Source: Oscillibacter valericigenes (GTDB lineage: Bacteria; Bacillota; Clostridia; Oscillospirales; Oscillospiraceae). From it: a stretch of 64,000 nucleotides of DNA. Numbering within the stretch: position 1 is the stretch's first letter; every line of letters begins with the position of its first letter. A program made the position numbers and the translations under genes. The notes beneath the pieces were generated by a model. That model did no database searches. It had not been told where the DNA came from and was given only the letters and a program-made list of their open reading frames with translations. Where the stretch lies: the NCBI RefSeq assembly GCF_021531315.1, contig NZ_JAFBIQ010000003.1:124001-188000 (forward strand), in the 5' to 3' direction. Below are positions 1 through 8,863 of this stretch, in pieces.

Positions 1-272
1 TGCTCTACAATGTGCTTGGCGGCGGATTGTTCCTCGGCGCATTCTTCATGGCGACCGACTATGTGACCTCCCCCGTCACCAAGAAGGGCCAGCTCATCTT
101 CGGTCTCGGCTGCGGTCTCATCACGGTGTTCATCCGCTACTTCGGCTCTTATCCCGAGGGCGTTTGCTACTCCATCCTGATCATGAACTGCTGCACCTGG
201 ATCATTGATAAGTACACCAAGCCCACCCGCTTCGGCGTTGACAAGAAAGCCAAGAAGGAGGCGGCAAAATAA
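1..272 (+). CDS. rnfD: Rnf complex subunit D, C-terminal part (5' end outside window)
   Basis: This is the C-terminal end of the membrane subunit that carries covalent FMN in the ferredoxin:NAD+ oxidoreductase (Rnf) ion pump. The reading frame is open from the left edge, so the real start lies upstream. The visible part has the RnfD/NqrB-like segment GAFFMATDYVTSPVT, two hydrophobic helices and a lysine-rich cytoplasmic tail. The next gene starts on the last base of its stop codon (TAATG), which implies translational coupling. Identification rests on this motif and on the D-G-E-A-B gene order that follows. Confidence 0.9.
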   Translation, partial: LYNVLGGGLFLGAFFMATDYVTSPVTKKGQLIFGLGCGLITVFIRYFGSYPEGVCYSILIMNCCTWIIDKYTKPTRFGVDKKAKKEAAK

Positions 273-868
273 TGAAGATCGAAGGTAATTTCATCCTCAA
301 GGTCGCCGGCACGCTGACCGCTATTTCGCTGGTCGTCGCGGCGCTGCTCGGCGCGACCAACGCACTCACCGAGGACCGCATCGCGGACATCAACAAGGCA
401 AACACCGAAAAGGCTCTTGCTGCGGTCGTCAGCTCTCCCGACTGCGAGTTCCCGCCTGTTGAGGAGATCCCGCAGGCTGCTGTCGACGCCGCCAAGGCGC
501 AGAGCGGCAAGCTCACCGAGGCATACCGCGTCGTCGTCAACGGCGAGGACGCCGGCTATGCGTTCAAGATCGTCGCGGGCGGCTCGCAGGGCGACATCGA
601 GATGATCGTCGGCGTGGATTCCGACCTCGCCATCACGGGCATCTCCGTGGTCGACGCCTCCGAGACAAGCGGTATCGGCACCAAGGTCATCGGCAACGAG
701 CCGACCACCGCCGGCACCGGCGCGCTCGATCAGTTCGTCGGCAAGTCCGGCGCGGGCTCGCTCGTCGTCAAAGAAAATATCGACGCCGTTTCCGGCGCGA
801 CCGTGACCACCAAGGGCATCACCAAGGGCGCGAACGCCGCTCTTGCCGCCGCGGAAGCCATGGCTTAA
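272..868 (+). CDS. rnfG: Rnf complex subunit G (covalent FMN-binding)
   Basis: This is the periplasm-facing flavoprotein subunit of the Rnf complex, 198 aa. One N-terminal membrane helix (about residues 8-28) is followed by an FMN-binding domain. The flavinylation motif SGAT lies at residues 174-177, where the threonine carries FMN through a phosphoester bond in known RnfG and NqrC proteins. The start is fixed by its 1-base overlap with the rnfD stop. It acts between RnfD and the other membrane subunits in electron transfer from ferredoxin to NAD+. Confidence 0.95.
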   Translation: MKIEGNFILKVAGTLTAISLVVAALLGATNALTEDRIADINKANTEKALAAVVSSPDCEFPPVEEIPQAAVDAAKAQSGKLTEAYRVVVNGEDAGYAFKIVAGGSQGDIEMIVGVDSDLAITGISVVDASETSGIGTKVIGNEPTTAGTGALDQFVGKSGAGSLVVKENIDAVSGATVTTKGITKGANAALAAAEAMA

Positions 869-886
869 GAAAGGGGGACGAGATCT

Positions 887-1516
887 ATGAATTTCAAGAA
901 ACAGCTCAAAGACGGTCTTATTACCCAAAACCCCGTTCTGGTGCAGGTCCTCGGTATGTGCTCCACCATGGCCATCACCACCAGCATCTCCAACGGCGTC
1001 GGCATGGGCATCTCCGTCCTCATTATCCTGACGCTTTCCAACATCTTTATTTCTCTTCTGCGCAAGATCATTCCCAATGAGGTGCGCATCGCGTGCTACA
1101 TCGTCGTCATCGCGGGCTTCGTCACCATCGTCGATCTGTGCTTGCAGGCCTTCTTCCCCGAGATCGCCAAGAGCCTCGGCGTGTTCATCCCGCTGATCGT
1201 CGTCAACTGCATCGTGCTCGGCCGCGCCGAGGCCTTTGCCAGCAAGAACTCCGTCGCCGCAGCCGCGGTGGACGGCATCTGCCAGGGCATCGGCTATACC
1301 GTGGTGCTGGTCATCATGTGCACGGTGCGCGAGCTGCTCGGCGCCGGCACTCTGATGGGCATTCAGATCATGCCCAAGTCCTACACGCCCGCCCTGATGC
1401 TCGTGCTGCCCGTCGGCGGCTTCCTGTGCCTGGGCACGCTGATCGCGGTCATGCAGTGGGCGCTCGCCAAGAGCGAGAAAAAGGCCGCGGAAAAGAACGA
1501 AAAGGAGGGTGAATAA
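887..1516 (+). CDS. rnfE: Rnf complex subunit E, integral membrane
   Basis: This is a 209-aa hydrophobic subunit of the Rnf complex, homologous to RnfA and NqrD. It has about six membrane helices and begins MNFKKQLKDGLITQNPVLVQ, a typical RnfE N-terminus. The family carries conserved cysteines for an intramembrane Fe-S centre shared with RnfA; cysteines are visible in the helices near VVNCIVLGRAEAF. The C-terminus is a lysine/glutamate-rich cytoplasmic tail. An AAGGGGG-type ribosome binding site precedes the ATG, and rnfA follows after 2 bases. Confidence 0.95.
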   Translation: MNFKKQLKDGLITQNPVLVQVLGMCSTMAITTSISNGVGMGISVLIILTLSNIFISLLRKIIPNEVRIACYIVVIAGFVTIVDLCLQAFFPEIAKSLGVFIPLIVVNCIVLGRAEAFASKNSVAAAAVDGICQGIGYTVVLVIMCTVRELLGAGTLMGIQIMPKSYTPALMLVLPVGGFLCLGTLIAVMQWALAKSEKKAAEKNEKEGE

Positions 1517-1518
1517 GA

Positions 1519-2109
1519 ATGTCTGTCACTACGCTGCTTGCGATCTCCCTCGGCGCGATTTTGACGAATAACTTCATCTTCGCGCAGTTCCTCGGCATCT
1601 GCCCCTTCCTCGGCGTTTCCAAGAAGAGCGACACCGCCATCGGCATGGGCCTCGCGGTCACCTTCGTCATGGGCATCGCCTCCGCCGTCTGCTTCGGCGT
1701 GAATAAGCTGCTCGTGGCGCTCGGCCTCGGCTATATGCAGACTGTGGCGTTCATCCTCGTCATCGCCGGTCTCGTGCAGTTCATCGAGATGTTCCTCAAA
1801 AAGTCCATGCCGTCGCTCTATACGGCGCTGGGCGTGTATCTGCCGCTGATCACCACCAACTGCGCCGTGCTGGGCGTGGTGCTGCTCAATGTGCAGAACG
1901 ACTATAACTTCATCGCCTCCGTGGTCTACGGCATCACCGGCGGCCTCGGCTTCCTGCTGGCGATCTACCTGTTCTCCACCATCCGTGAGCGCGTGCAGTT
2001 CGCCGACTATCCCAAGTGCTTTGAGGGCTTCCCCATCGCGCTGATCACCGCAGGTCTGATCGCCCTTGCGTTCATGGGCTTCTCCGGCTTGCAGGTCTGG
2101 CCTGTGTAA
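1519..2109 (+). CDS. rnfA: Rnf complex subunit A, integral membrane
   Basis: This is a 196-aa membrane subunit of the Rnf complex, paralogous to RnfE. The N-terminal segment NNFIFAQFLGICPFLGVSKK and the internal TTNCAVLGVVLLN are hallmark RnfA/NqrE segments; their cysteines are candidate ligands of the Fe-S centre at the RnfA/RnfE interface. Six membrane helices are expected. It sits between rnfE and rnfB with gaps of 2 and 15 bases, in one transcription unit. Confidence 0.95.
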   Translation: MSVTTLLAISLGAILTNNFIFAQFLGICPFLGVSKKSDTAIGMGLAVTFVMGIASAVCFGVNKLLVALGLGYMQTVAFILVIAGLVQFIEMFLKKSMPSLYTALGVYLPLITTNCAVLGVVLLNVQNDYNFIASVVYGITGGLGFLLAIYLFSTIRERVQFADYPKCFEGFPIALITAGLIALAFMGFSGLQVWPV

Positions 2110-2124
2110 GGAGGGTATTGGAAA

Positions 2125-3042
2125 ATGGGAAATATTATTTTTGCGATCCTCGTTCTGGGCGCGATCGCCATTGTGTTCGGCCTGATCCTCTCCGTCGCCG
2201 CAAAGGTCTTTGAGGTCAAGGTCGACGAGCGCCTACCCAAGATCCAGGAGTGCCTCGCCGGCGCGAACTGCGGCGGCTGCGGCTATCCCGGCTGCAGCGG
2301 CTGCGCGGAGGCGATCCTCGCCGGCAAGGCCCCCGTCACCGCCTGTGCGCCCGCCGGCGCGGAGGGCGCCGCCAAGATCGCCGCGATCATGGGCATGGAG
2401 GCCCCCAGCGGCGAGAAGATGGTCGCCCATGTTATCTGCAACGGCGGTGAGGCCGCTGTGAAAAACTTCGAGTATGTCGGCATCTCTGACTGCGTGGGTG
2501 CGCTCAAGGTCGCCGGCGGCACGACCGCCTGCACCTACGGCTGTCTGGGCTTCGGCTCCTGCGTCGCCGCCTGCCAGTTCGATGCCCTGCACATCAACGA
2601 AAAGGGTGTCGCTGAGGTCGACAAGGAAAGGTGCACCGACTGCGGCGCCTGCCGCGAGGCCTGCCCGCGCCACCTGATCGTCGAGGTGCCCTACAAGCAG
2701 AAGGTCTTCGTCAACTGCGCGAACAAGGACAAGGGCCCCGCCGTCACCAAGGTCTGCGCCAACTCCTGCATCGCCTGCGGTATGTGCGAGCGCACCTGCA
2801 AGTTCGACGCCATCCATGTTGTCAACAATGTGGCGGTCATCGACTATGACAAGTGCCGCAACTGCACCATGTGCGCCAAGGCCTGCCCGCGCAACGCCAT
2901 CGAGCCGATCCCCACCGCGGAGGAAAAGGAGAAGTTCAAGGCCGCGCAGAAGGCTGCCGCCGAGAAAAAGGCCGCTGCCGCCAAGGCTGCCGCGGAGGCT
3001 GCCGCCGCCGCGAAGGCTGCGGAGGCTCCCAAGGCCGAATAA
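2125..3042 (+). CDS. rnfB: Rnf complex subunit B, polyferredoxin
   Basis: RnfB is the subunit that takes electrons from reduced ferredoxin, 305 aa here. An N-terminal membrane helix (residues 3-25) is followed by a four-cysteine Fe-S domain around CGGCGYPGCSGC (residues 49-60). Next come ferredoxin-type repeats whose CxxCxxCxxxCP motifs are visible at CTDCGACREACP, CIACGMCERTC and CRNCTMCAKACP. The last 35 or so residues are an alanine/lysine-rich low-complexity tail, longer than in many homologues. It is the last gene of the operon and a strong terminator follows. Confidence 0.95.
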   Translation: MGNIIFAILVLGAIAIVFGLILSVAAKVFEVKVDERLPKIQECLAGANCGGCGYPGCSGCAEAILAGKAPVTACAPAGAEGAAKIAAIMGMEAPSGEKMVAHVICNGGEAAVKNFEYVGISDCVGALKVAGGTTACTYGCLGFGSCVAACQFDALHINEKGVAEVDKERCTDCGACREACPRHLIVEVPYKQKVFVNCANKDKGPAVTKVCANSCIACGMCERTCKFDAIHVVNNVAVIDYDKCRNCTMCAKACPRNAIEPIPTAEEKEKFKAAQKAAAEKKAAAAKAAAEAAAAAKAAEAPKAE

Positions 3043-3055
3043 GTCTTTTGGCATC

Positions 3056-3092
3056 AAAAAGAGGAAAACCGAGAGAGGTTTTCCTCTTTTTC
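3056..3092 (+). terminator. Intrinsic terminator of the rnf operon
   Basis: A perfect stem GAGGAAAACC/GGTTTTCCTC (3061-3070 with 3077-3086) has a GAGAGA loop. It is flanked by an A-run and followed by a T-run, and lies 14 bases past the rnfB stop. Confidence 0.93.
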
Positions 3093-3135
3093 TTTGCTCT
3101 GTTTTTAATTCACAAACTGTTTACACGCACCCCTA

Positions 3136-3164
3136 TTGACAATGGAATACACTGGTGGTACACT
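3136..3164 (+). promoter_or_regulatory. Sigma-A promoter of the hrcA heat-shock operon
   Basis: The -35 box TTGACA (3136-3141) and the -10 box TACACT (3159-3164) are separated by exactly 17 bp. The CIRCE operator begins 5 bp downstream, so HrcA binding would cover the transcription start. Confidence 0.85.
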
Positions 3165-3168
3165 GCGT

Positions 3169-3195
3169 TTAGCACTCGAGGATAAGGAGTGCTAA
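3169..3195. promoter_or_regulatory. CIRCE operator (HrcA binding site)
   Basis: This is a perfect 9-9-9 inverted repeat, TTAGCACTC, nine bases, GAGTGCTAA, identical to the CIRCE consensus. It lies between the -10 box and the hrcA ribosome binding site (AAGGAGG at 3203-3209), as expected for autoregulation by HrcA. Confidence 0.97.
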
Positions 3196-3218
3196 AATCG
3201 TGAAGGAGGGCGGAAGGC

Positions 3219-4265
3219 ATGGAGCTGAGCGCGCGCAAAAAGCAGATCCTCAAGCGTGTGATCGAGGATTACATCGCCTCCGCCGAGCCGGTCGGCTCGA
3301 AGGCCATCGCGCAGGAGATGGGCGGGAGCGTTTCCTCCGCCACCGTACGCAACGAGCTTGCCGAGCTTTCCGATCTGGGCTATCTCGAGCAGCCGCACAC
3401 CTCCGCCGGCCGCGTGCCCTCCCCCAAGGGCTACCGACTGTATGTCAACGAGCTGATGGAGCGGCGCGAGGTCTCCGCGGCGGAGGCCGAGGAGATCAAC
3501 GAGACCCTGCAGGACAAAATGTCCGCCGCGGGCAGCATGATCTCGCAGGCGGGTCAGATGGTCTCGTCCATCGTCGATTATCCCGCCTACGCGGTCGCCG
3601 AGGGCAAAAGCGGTGTGACCGTCAAGCGCTTCGAGCTGCTGGGCGTGGACGAAACAAGCTTCATCACCGTCGTGATGACGGATGACAGCCGCGTCAAGTC
3701 TCAGCTCAGGCAGTCCCCCCTCGCCTTTGACCGCGCGCGGCTCGCCGATCTAAGCGCCCTGCTCAACACGCACTTCACCAAGCGGCAGCGCGAGGAGATG
3801 AGCGCCACGCTCATAAACCTCTCCGACCAGCTATCGCCCGAGCTGTTTCTGGTGCTCTCCGCGGCGGTCGAGTACGCCGCCGAGATCTTGGAGGAGGCGG
3901 CAAAGAAGGATGTCTTTACCACCGGCGCGAGCCAGATTTTGAAGATGCCGGAGTACCGCGACCTCGACAAGGCACACGACCTGATGACCTTCTTTGTGGA
4001 CAACAAGGAAAATCTTCCGGTCCCCGAGGACGATACCCCGCTCAAGATCCTCATCGGCCCCGAAAATGTCAATGAGGCGCTGCGCGACACGAGCGTCGTC
4101 GTCGCCAGCTATGACATCGGCGGCGGGATGCGCGGCTTGGTCGGCGTGGTCGGCCCGACAAGAATGGATTATGCCACCGTGACCGCACGGTTGAGCTACT
4201 TTGCAGACAGTCTGACGCGGATGTTCGGCAAGAGCGAGCTTCCGCCGAGGGCAGAGAAGGAGTAA
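3219..4265 (+). CDS. hrcA: Heat-inducible transcription repressor HrcA
   Basis: HrcA binds CIRCE and represses class I heat-shock genes; GroEL helps keep it active. The 348-aa protein has an N-terminal winged helix domain (residues 1-75, with KKQILKRVIEDYIASAEPVG and the recognition segment SSATVRNELAELSDLGYLEQ PHTSAGRVPS). A GAF-like dimerisation domain follows, and the family motif IGPEN lies near the C-terminus. It is the first gene behind the CIRCE-controlled promoter, and grpE starts 3 bases after its stop. Confidence 0.97.
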   Translation: MELSARKKQILKRVIEDYIASAEPVGSKAIAQEMGGSVSSATVRNELAELSDLGYLEQPHTSAGRVPSPKGYRLYVNELMERREVSAAEAEEINETLQDKMSAAGSMISQAGQMVSSIVDYPAYAVAEGKSGVTVKRFELLGVDETSFITVVMTDDSRVKSQLRQSPLAFDRARLADLSALLNTHFTKRQREEMSATLINLSDQLSPELFLVLSAAVEYAAEILEEAAKKDVFTTGASQILKMPEYRDLDKAHDLMTFFVDNKENLPVPEDDTPLKILIGPENVNEALRDTSVVVASYDIGGGMRGLVGVVGPTRMDYATVTARLSYFADSLTRMFGKSELPPRAEKE

Positions 4266-4268
4266 GAA

Positions 4269-4862
4269 ATGTCAAAGCAGGATAAGCAGAACGCACAGCC
4301 CGAGATCCCCGAGCAGGAGGCGCAGGCCGCGGCGGCAGCCGCGGAAAAGGAGCTGCCCCCCGAGGATCGGAAGGCGGAGGAGGCGGCTGAGATCTTCACC
4401 CTCACGCGAGAGCAGATGGAGAAGATGGAGGGCCTCGCCAAGAGTCTTGCCGAGGAGCACGACCAGTATCTGCGGCTCGCCGCGGAGTATGATAACTACC
4501 GCAAGCGCACCGCCAAGGAAAAGGAGAGCATCTACGCCGACGCGAAGATCGACACCATCAAGGGTATGCTTCCGGTGTACGACAATCTCGAGCGCGGCCT
4601 CGCCCAGTTCGGCGCGGGGGACGACGATCCCCACAAGAAGGGGCTTGAGATGATCTTCACCCAGTTCAAGGAGTCGCTCACCAAGCTCGGCGTGACGCCG
4701 ATCGATTGTCTCGGCAAGGAATTCGATCCCGAGCGGCACAACGCCGTGATGCACGTTGAGGACGAGAGCTGCGGCGAAAACACCGTGGTCGAGGTCTTGC
4801 AGCAGGGCTTCATGCTCGGCGAAAAGGTTTTGCGCTTTGCGATCGTCAAGGTCGCCAACTGA
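4269..4862 (+). CDS. grpE: Nucleotide exchange factor GrpE
   Basis: GrpE is the DnaK cochaperone that releases ADP. The 197-aa protein has a long acidic, alanine-rich N-terminal tail (about residues 1-45), then a coiled-coil helix with the EYDNYRKRTAKEKE segment. The C-terminal beta domain contains GKEFDPERHNAVMHVE and ends with the signature VVEVLQQGFMLGEKVLRFA. It is co-transcribed with hrcA. A hairpin with a T-run follows directly after its stop. Confidence 0.97.
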   Translation: MSKQDKQNAQPEIPEQEAQAAAAAAEKELPPEDRKAEEAAEIFTLTREQMEKMEGLAKSLAEEHDQYLRLAAEYDNYRKRTAKEKESIYADAKIDTIKGMLPVYDNLERGLAQFGAGDDDPHKKGLEMIFTQFKESLTKLGVTPIDCLGKEFDPERHNAVMHVEDESCGENTVVEVLQQGFMLGEKVLRFAIVKVAN

Positions 4863-4866
4863 GGAC

Positions 4867-4890
4867 AAAAACGCACACGCTGCGTTTTTT
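4867..4890 (+). terminator. Attenuator or partial terminator between grpE and dnaK
   Basis: A 9-bp stem AAAAACGCA/TGCGTTTTT with a CACGC loop runs straight into a T-run, starting 4 bases after the grpE stop. The stem is A/T-rich, so termination may be only partial. Confidence 0.65.
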
Positions 4891-4916
4891 GCATATAACT
4901 TTGTTAGAAATAAAAT
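4889..4916 (+). promoter_or_regulatory. Putative internal promoter of dnaK
   Basis: The boxes TTGCAT (4889-4894) and TAAAAT (4911-4916) are separated by 16 bp. They lie in a markedly A/T-rich stretch (4890-4942) that stands out against the G/C-rich surroundings. There is no second CIRCE here. Confidence 0.45.
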
Positions 4917-4942
4917 TAAGATAGATTTAGGAGGACAAAATT

Positions 4943-6805
4943 ATGTCTAAAGTCATCGGTATTGATTTGGGTACCACCAATAGCTGCGTTGCCGTGATGG
5001 AGGGCGGCGAGGCCGTCGTCATCCCCAACGCGGAGGGCAACCGCACCACTCCGTCCGTCGTCGCGTTCTCCAAGACCGGCGAGCGCATGGTCGGCCAGGT
5101 CGCCAAGCGCCAGGCCATCACGAACCCCGACCGCACCATTGCCTCCATCAAGCGCGAGATGGGCAGCGATCACAAGGTCACCATCGACGGCAAGGCCTAC
5201 ACCCCGCAGGAGATCTCCGCGATGATCCTGCAAAAGCTCAAGAGCGACGCCGAGGCTTATCTGGGTCAGACCGTCACCGAGGCAGTCATCACCGTTCCCG
5301 CGTACTTCACCGACTCGCAGCGTCAGGCCACCAAGGATGCCGGCAAGATCGCCGGTTTGGAGGTCAAGCGCATCATCAACGAGCCGACCGCTGCCGCCCT
5401 CGCCTACGGCGTGGACAAGGAGCAGAGCCAGAAGGTCATGGTCTACGACCTCGGCGGCGGCACCTTCGATGTTTCCATCCTCGACATCGACGACGGCGTG
5501 ATTGAGGTGCTGGCCACCGCCGGCAACAACCGCCTCGGCGGCGACGACTTCGACGAGTGCGTGATGAAGTGGATGGCGAGCGAGTTCAAGCGCAGCGACG
5601 GCGTGGATCTCACGGGCGATAAGGTCGCCATGCAGCGCCTGAAGGAGGCTGCCGAGAAGGCCAAGATCGAGCTCTCGGGCGTGACCTCCACCAACATCAA
5701 CCTCCCGTATATCACCGCCGACGCCACCGGCCCCAAGCACCTTGACCTCACGCTCACCCGCGCGAAGTTCAACGAGCTGACCGCGCATCTGGTCGAGGCG
5801 ACCGCCGGTCCCGTCAAGCAGGCCATGAGCGACGCCGGCCTCACCGGCAGCGACATCCATAAGGTTTTGATGGTGGGCGGCTCCAGCCGTATCCCCGCCG
5901 TGCAGGAAATGGTCAAGAAGCTCACCGGCAAGGAAGGCTTCAAGGGCATCAACCCCGACGAGTGCGTCGCCATGGGCGCGGCGCTGCAGGCGGGCGTTCT
6001 GACCGGCGACGTGAAGGGTTTGCTGCTGCTCGATGTCACCCCGCTTTCTCTCGGCATCGAGACCATGGGCGGCGTGTGCACCAAGCTCATCGACCGCAAC
6101 ACCACCATTCCCGTGAAGAAGAGCCAGATCTTCTCCACCGCTGCGGACAACCAGACCAGCGTTGAGGTCAATGTCCTTCAGGGCGAGCGTGAAATGGCCG
6201 CCGCCAACAAGAGCCTCGGCCGCTTCCACCTCGACGGCATCGCGCCGGCGCGCCGCGGCGTGCCGCAGATCGAGGTCACCTTCGACATCGACGCGAACGG
6301 CATCGTGAATGTCAGCGCGAAGGATCTCGGCACCGGTAAGGAGCAGCACATCACCATCACCTCCTCCACCAACATGAGCAAGGAGGACATTGAAAAGGCC
6401 GTCAAGGAGGCGGAGCAGTATGCCGCCGAGGACGCCAAGGCCAAGGAAAAGGTCGAGGTGCGCAATCAGGCCGACCAGATGGTCTACCAGAGCGAAAAGA
6501 CGCTCGGCGAGGTGGGCGACAAGATCCCTGAGGACGAGAAGAGCAAGGTGCAAAGCGGCATCGACAAGCTCAAGGAGACGCTCAAGGGCGACGATACCGA
6601 CGCCATCAAGAGCGCGACCGAGGAGCTCACGCAGCTCTTCTACGCGATGAGCGAGAAGCTCTATCAGCAGGCCAACCCGCAGGGCGGCGAGCAGGCCGGC
6701 CCCGACATGGGCGGCGCACAGGGCGGCGCCCAGACCGGCCCCGACGGCCAGCAGTATTACGACGCCGACTACAAGGTGGTTGACGACGACGAGAACAAGA
6801 AGTAA
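4943..6805 (+). CDS. dnaK: Chaperone DnaK (Hsp70)
   Basis: DnaK is the ATP-dependent Hsp70 chaperone, 620 aa here, a normal length. It starts [20 protein letters not shown], the phosphate-1 loop, and shows [15 protein letters not shown] (phosphate-2) and the [11 protein letters not shown] adenosine motif. The linker [16 protein letters not shown] leads into the substrate-binding domain and helical lid, and the C-terminus is a glycine/glutamine-rich tail ending in DDDENKK. A TAGGAGG ribosome binding site precedes the ATG. GrpE and DnaJ are encoded on either side. Confidence 0.98.
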   Translation: MSKVIGIDLGTTNSCVAVMEGGEAVVIPNAEGNRTTPSVVAFSKTGERMVGQVAKRQAITNPDRTIASIKREMGSDHKVTIDGKAYTPQEISAMILQKLKSDAEAYLGQTVTEAVITVPAYFTDSQRQATKDAGKIAGLEVKRIINEPTAAALAYGVDKEQSQKVMVYDLGGGTFDVSILDIDDGVIEVLATAGNNRLGGDDFDECVMKWMASEFKRSDGVDLTGDKVAMQRLKEAAEKAKIELSGVTSTNINLPYITADATGPKHLDLTLTRAKFNELTAHLVEATAGPVKQAMSDAGLTGSDIHKVLMVGGSSRIPAVQEMVKKLTGKEGFKGINPDECVAMGAALQAGVLTGDVKGLLLLDVTPLSLGIETMGGVCTKLIDRNTTIPVKKSQIFSTAADNQTSVEVNVLQGEREMAAANKSLGRFHLDGIAPARRGVPQIEVTFDIDANGIVNVSAKDLGTGKEQHITITSSTNMSKEDIEKAVKEAEQYAAEDAKAKEKVEVRNQADQMVYQSEKTLGEVGDKIPEDEKSKVQSGIDKLKETLKGDDTDAIKSATEELTQLFYAMSEKLYQQANPQGGEQAGPDMGGAQGGAQTGPDGQQYYDADYKVVDDDENKK

Positions 6806-6817
6806 AATAAAGCAACC

Positions 6818-6861
6818 AACGCGGCGGGGACAGTGATTTTACTGCCCCCGATCGCGGCGTT
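6818..6861 (+). promoter_or_regulatory. Hairpin in the dnaK-dnaJ intergenic region
   Basis: AACGC pairs with GCGTT around an inner stem GGGG-A-CAGT/ACTG-CCCC with a GATTTT loop. There is no T-run, so this is more likely an mRNA processing or stability element than a terminator. Confidence 0.4.
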
Positions 6862-6876
6862 TCAGGAGCTTAGTCT

Positions 6877-8013
6877 ATGGCTGAAAATAAAAGAGACTAT
6901 TATGAGGTCCTCGGCGTCCAAAAGGGCGCAACCGAGGAGGAAATCAAAAAGGCATATAAAAAGCTGGCGCGGAAGTATCACCCCGACATGAACCCCGGCA
7001 ACAAGGAGGCCGAGGAGAAGTTCAAGGAGATCAACGAGGCCAACGAGGTGCTCTCCGATCCCGAGAAGAAGGCGCGCTACGACCAGTTCGGCTTCGCCGG
7101 TGTCGACCCCAACTACGGGGCGGGCGCGGGCGGCGCATACAGCGCGGGCGGCTTCGACTTCGGCGACCTTGGCGACATCTTCGGCAGCTTCTTCGGCGGC
7201 GGCTTTGGCGGCTCGCGCGCAAACCCCAATGCGCCGCAGCGCGGCGAGAGTCTGCGCACGAGCGTGACCATCAGCTTTGAGGAGGCCGCCTTCGGCTGCG
7301 AGAAGGAGATCAGCATCGAGCGCGTCGAGCAGTGCGACACCTGCCGCGGCAACGGCTGCGCCAAGGGCACGACCGCCGAGGTCTGCCCAGACTGCCATGG
7401 CAGCGGCATGGTGCAGCAGCGCCGTCAGACGCCGCTGGGCTTCATGTCCACCTCCGTGCCCTGCGGACGCTGCGGCGGCAAGGGCAGGATCATCCACCAG
7501 CCCTGCTCCGCCTGCCACGGCAGCGGGCAGCTCCGCCGCCGCAAGACACTCAAGGTCACCATCCCCGCGGGCATCGACAACGGGCAGACCATCTCTCTGC
7601 GCGGGCAGGGCAACGCCGGCAAAAACGGCGGCCCCGCGGGCGACCTTCTGATCGTCATCGCCGTGCGCCCGCACGAAATTTTCCGCCGCGAGGGCACGAG
7701 CGTTCTCTGCGAGGCACCTATCACCTTCACACAGGCGGTGCTCGGCGCGGAGCTGGAGATCCCGACCATCGACGGCAAGGTGAAGTACTCCATTCCCGAG
7801 GGAACGCAGAGCGGCACGACCTTCCGTCTCAAGGGCAAGGGCATCCCCGGCCTGAACGGCCGCGCGCGCGGCGACCAGTATGTTACCGTCTACATCGAGA
7901 CGCCCCGCAACCTCAACCGTGAGCAGAAGGAGGCGCTGCGCAAGTTCAGCGACACGCTCGGCGAGAGCAACTATGAGCAGCGCAAGAGCTTCTTCGGGAA
8001 GTTCAAGCTATGA
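6877..8013 (+). CDS. dnaJ: Chaperone DnaJ (Hsp40)
   Basis: DnaJ stimulates the DnaK ATPase and delivers substrates. The 378-aa type I protein has a J-domain with the HPD motif (YHPDMNPG near residue 33), and a G/F-rich linker (about residues 75-110) containing GGGFGG. Four CxxCxGxG zinc-finger repeats follow: [24 protein letters not shown] and CSACHGSG. The C-terminal substrate-binding beta domains complete it. Its stop codon overlaps the start of the next gene by 4 bases (ATGA). Confidence 0.98.
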   Translation: MAENKRDYYEVLGVQKGATEEEIKKAYKKLARKYHPDMNPGNKEAEEKFKEINEANEVLSDPEKKARYDQFGFAGVDPNYGAGAGGAYSAGGFDFGDLGDIFGSFFGGGFGGSRANPNAPQRGESLRTSVTISFEEAAFGCEKEISIERVEQCDTCRGNGCAKGTTAEVCPDCHGSGMVQQRRQTPLGFMSTSVPCGRCGGKGRIIHQPCSACHGSGQLRRRKTLKVTIPAGIDNGQTISLRGQGNAGKNGGPAGDLLIVIAVRPHEIFRREGTSVLCEAPITFTQAVLGAELEIPTIDGKVKYSIPEGTQSGTTFRLKGKGIPGLNGRARGDQYVTVYIETPRNLNREQKEALRKFSDTLGESNYEQRKSFFGKFKL

Positions 8014-8846
8014 GAAACGGTTATTTCATCACCGATTACCACTGCCACTCCACCGTCTCGCCCGACGGGCGCAGCACCATGCGCGAAATAGCGGAGGCGG
8101 CGGTGGCACTGGGTGTGGACGATCTGTGCTTCACAGACCATATCGAGCCCCTGCCGTGGGATCGCTGGAACGAGCCGCCCAAGGCGAAGCACAGCTACGA
8201 CTGGTCGCCCATGCTCGCGCAGTTCCGCGAGGCGCAGGAGGCCGTCGGCGGGCGCATTCGGCTGCACCTCGGCGCGGAGCTGGGCGAATGCTCGTTTGCT
8301 CCCGAGGTGGCGGAGAGCTTTTTGGAGGACGCGCCGCCGCTGGACTTCACCATCGGCTCTGTCCACTGCTACCGCACGGCCTCGGGCGAGGTCAACGACC
8401 TCACATGGATCAAAAGCACCGACCCCGCCGTGTGGTACGCCGCCTGTGAGAGCTACCTTGACGAGCTGGAAAAGCTCGTTGACTGGGGGCGCTTTGAGGT
8501 CCTCGGGCATCTGACGCTGCCGCTGCGCTGGGCAAAGGAGCTGCGCGGCGTCGAGCTGGACTTCGACCGCTATGAGGAGCAGCTGCGCCATGTGATGCGC
8601 CGCGCCATCGAACGCGGCATCGGCATCGAGTGCAACACCAACCGCGGCCATCGGCCTCTGCCCGACGGCAAGTGGCTGAAGATCTACCGCGAGCTCGGCG
8701 GCGAGCTGATCACCCTCGGCTCGGACGCCCACACGCCGGAGTATATCTCCCGCGCGATGGAGGAGCGGCAGGCGCTTTTGAAGGAATGCGGCCTGCGCTA
8801 CCTTGCGACCTACGAGCAGAAAAAGCCCACCTTCCACAAAATTTGA
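8010..8846 (+). CDS. PHP-domain phosphoesterase, histidinol-phosphatase (HisJ-like) family
   Basis: This 278-aa protein belongs to the PHP metal-dependent phosphoesterases. The first metal-binding motif is [12 protein letters not shown] near the N-terminus. Further metal ligands fall in CFTDHIE, in GAELGE, in the IGSVH segment, and in GSDAHTP near the C-terminus. The closest named family is histidinol-phosphatase HisJ, but no other histidine gene is present, so the substrate is uncertain. It overlaps dnaJ by 4 bases and so probably forms a translationally coupled tail of the heat-shock operon with rpiB. Confidence 0.8.
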   Translation: MRNGYFITDYHCHSTVSPDGRSTMREIAEAAVALGVDDLCFTDHIEPLPWDRWNEPPKAKHSYDWSPMLAQFREAQEAVGGRIRLHLGAELGECSFAPEVAESFLEDAPPLDFTIGSVHCYRTASGEVNDLTWIKSTDPAVWYAACESYLDELEKLVDWGRFEVLGHLTLPLRWAKELRGVELDFDRYEEQLRHVMRRAIERGIGIECNTNRGHRPLPDGKWLKIYRELGGELITLGSDAHTPEYISRAMEERQALLKECGLRYLATYEQKKPTFHKI

Positions 8847-8863
8847 CGATAGGAGAACGAACG

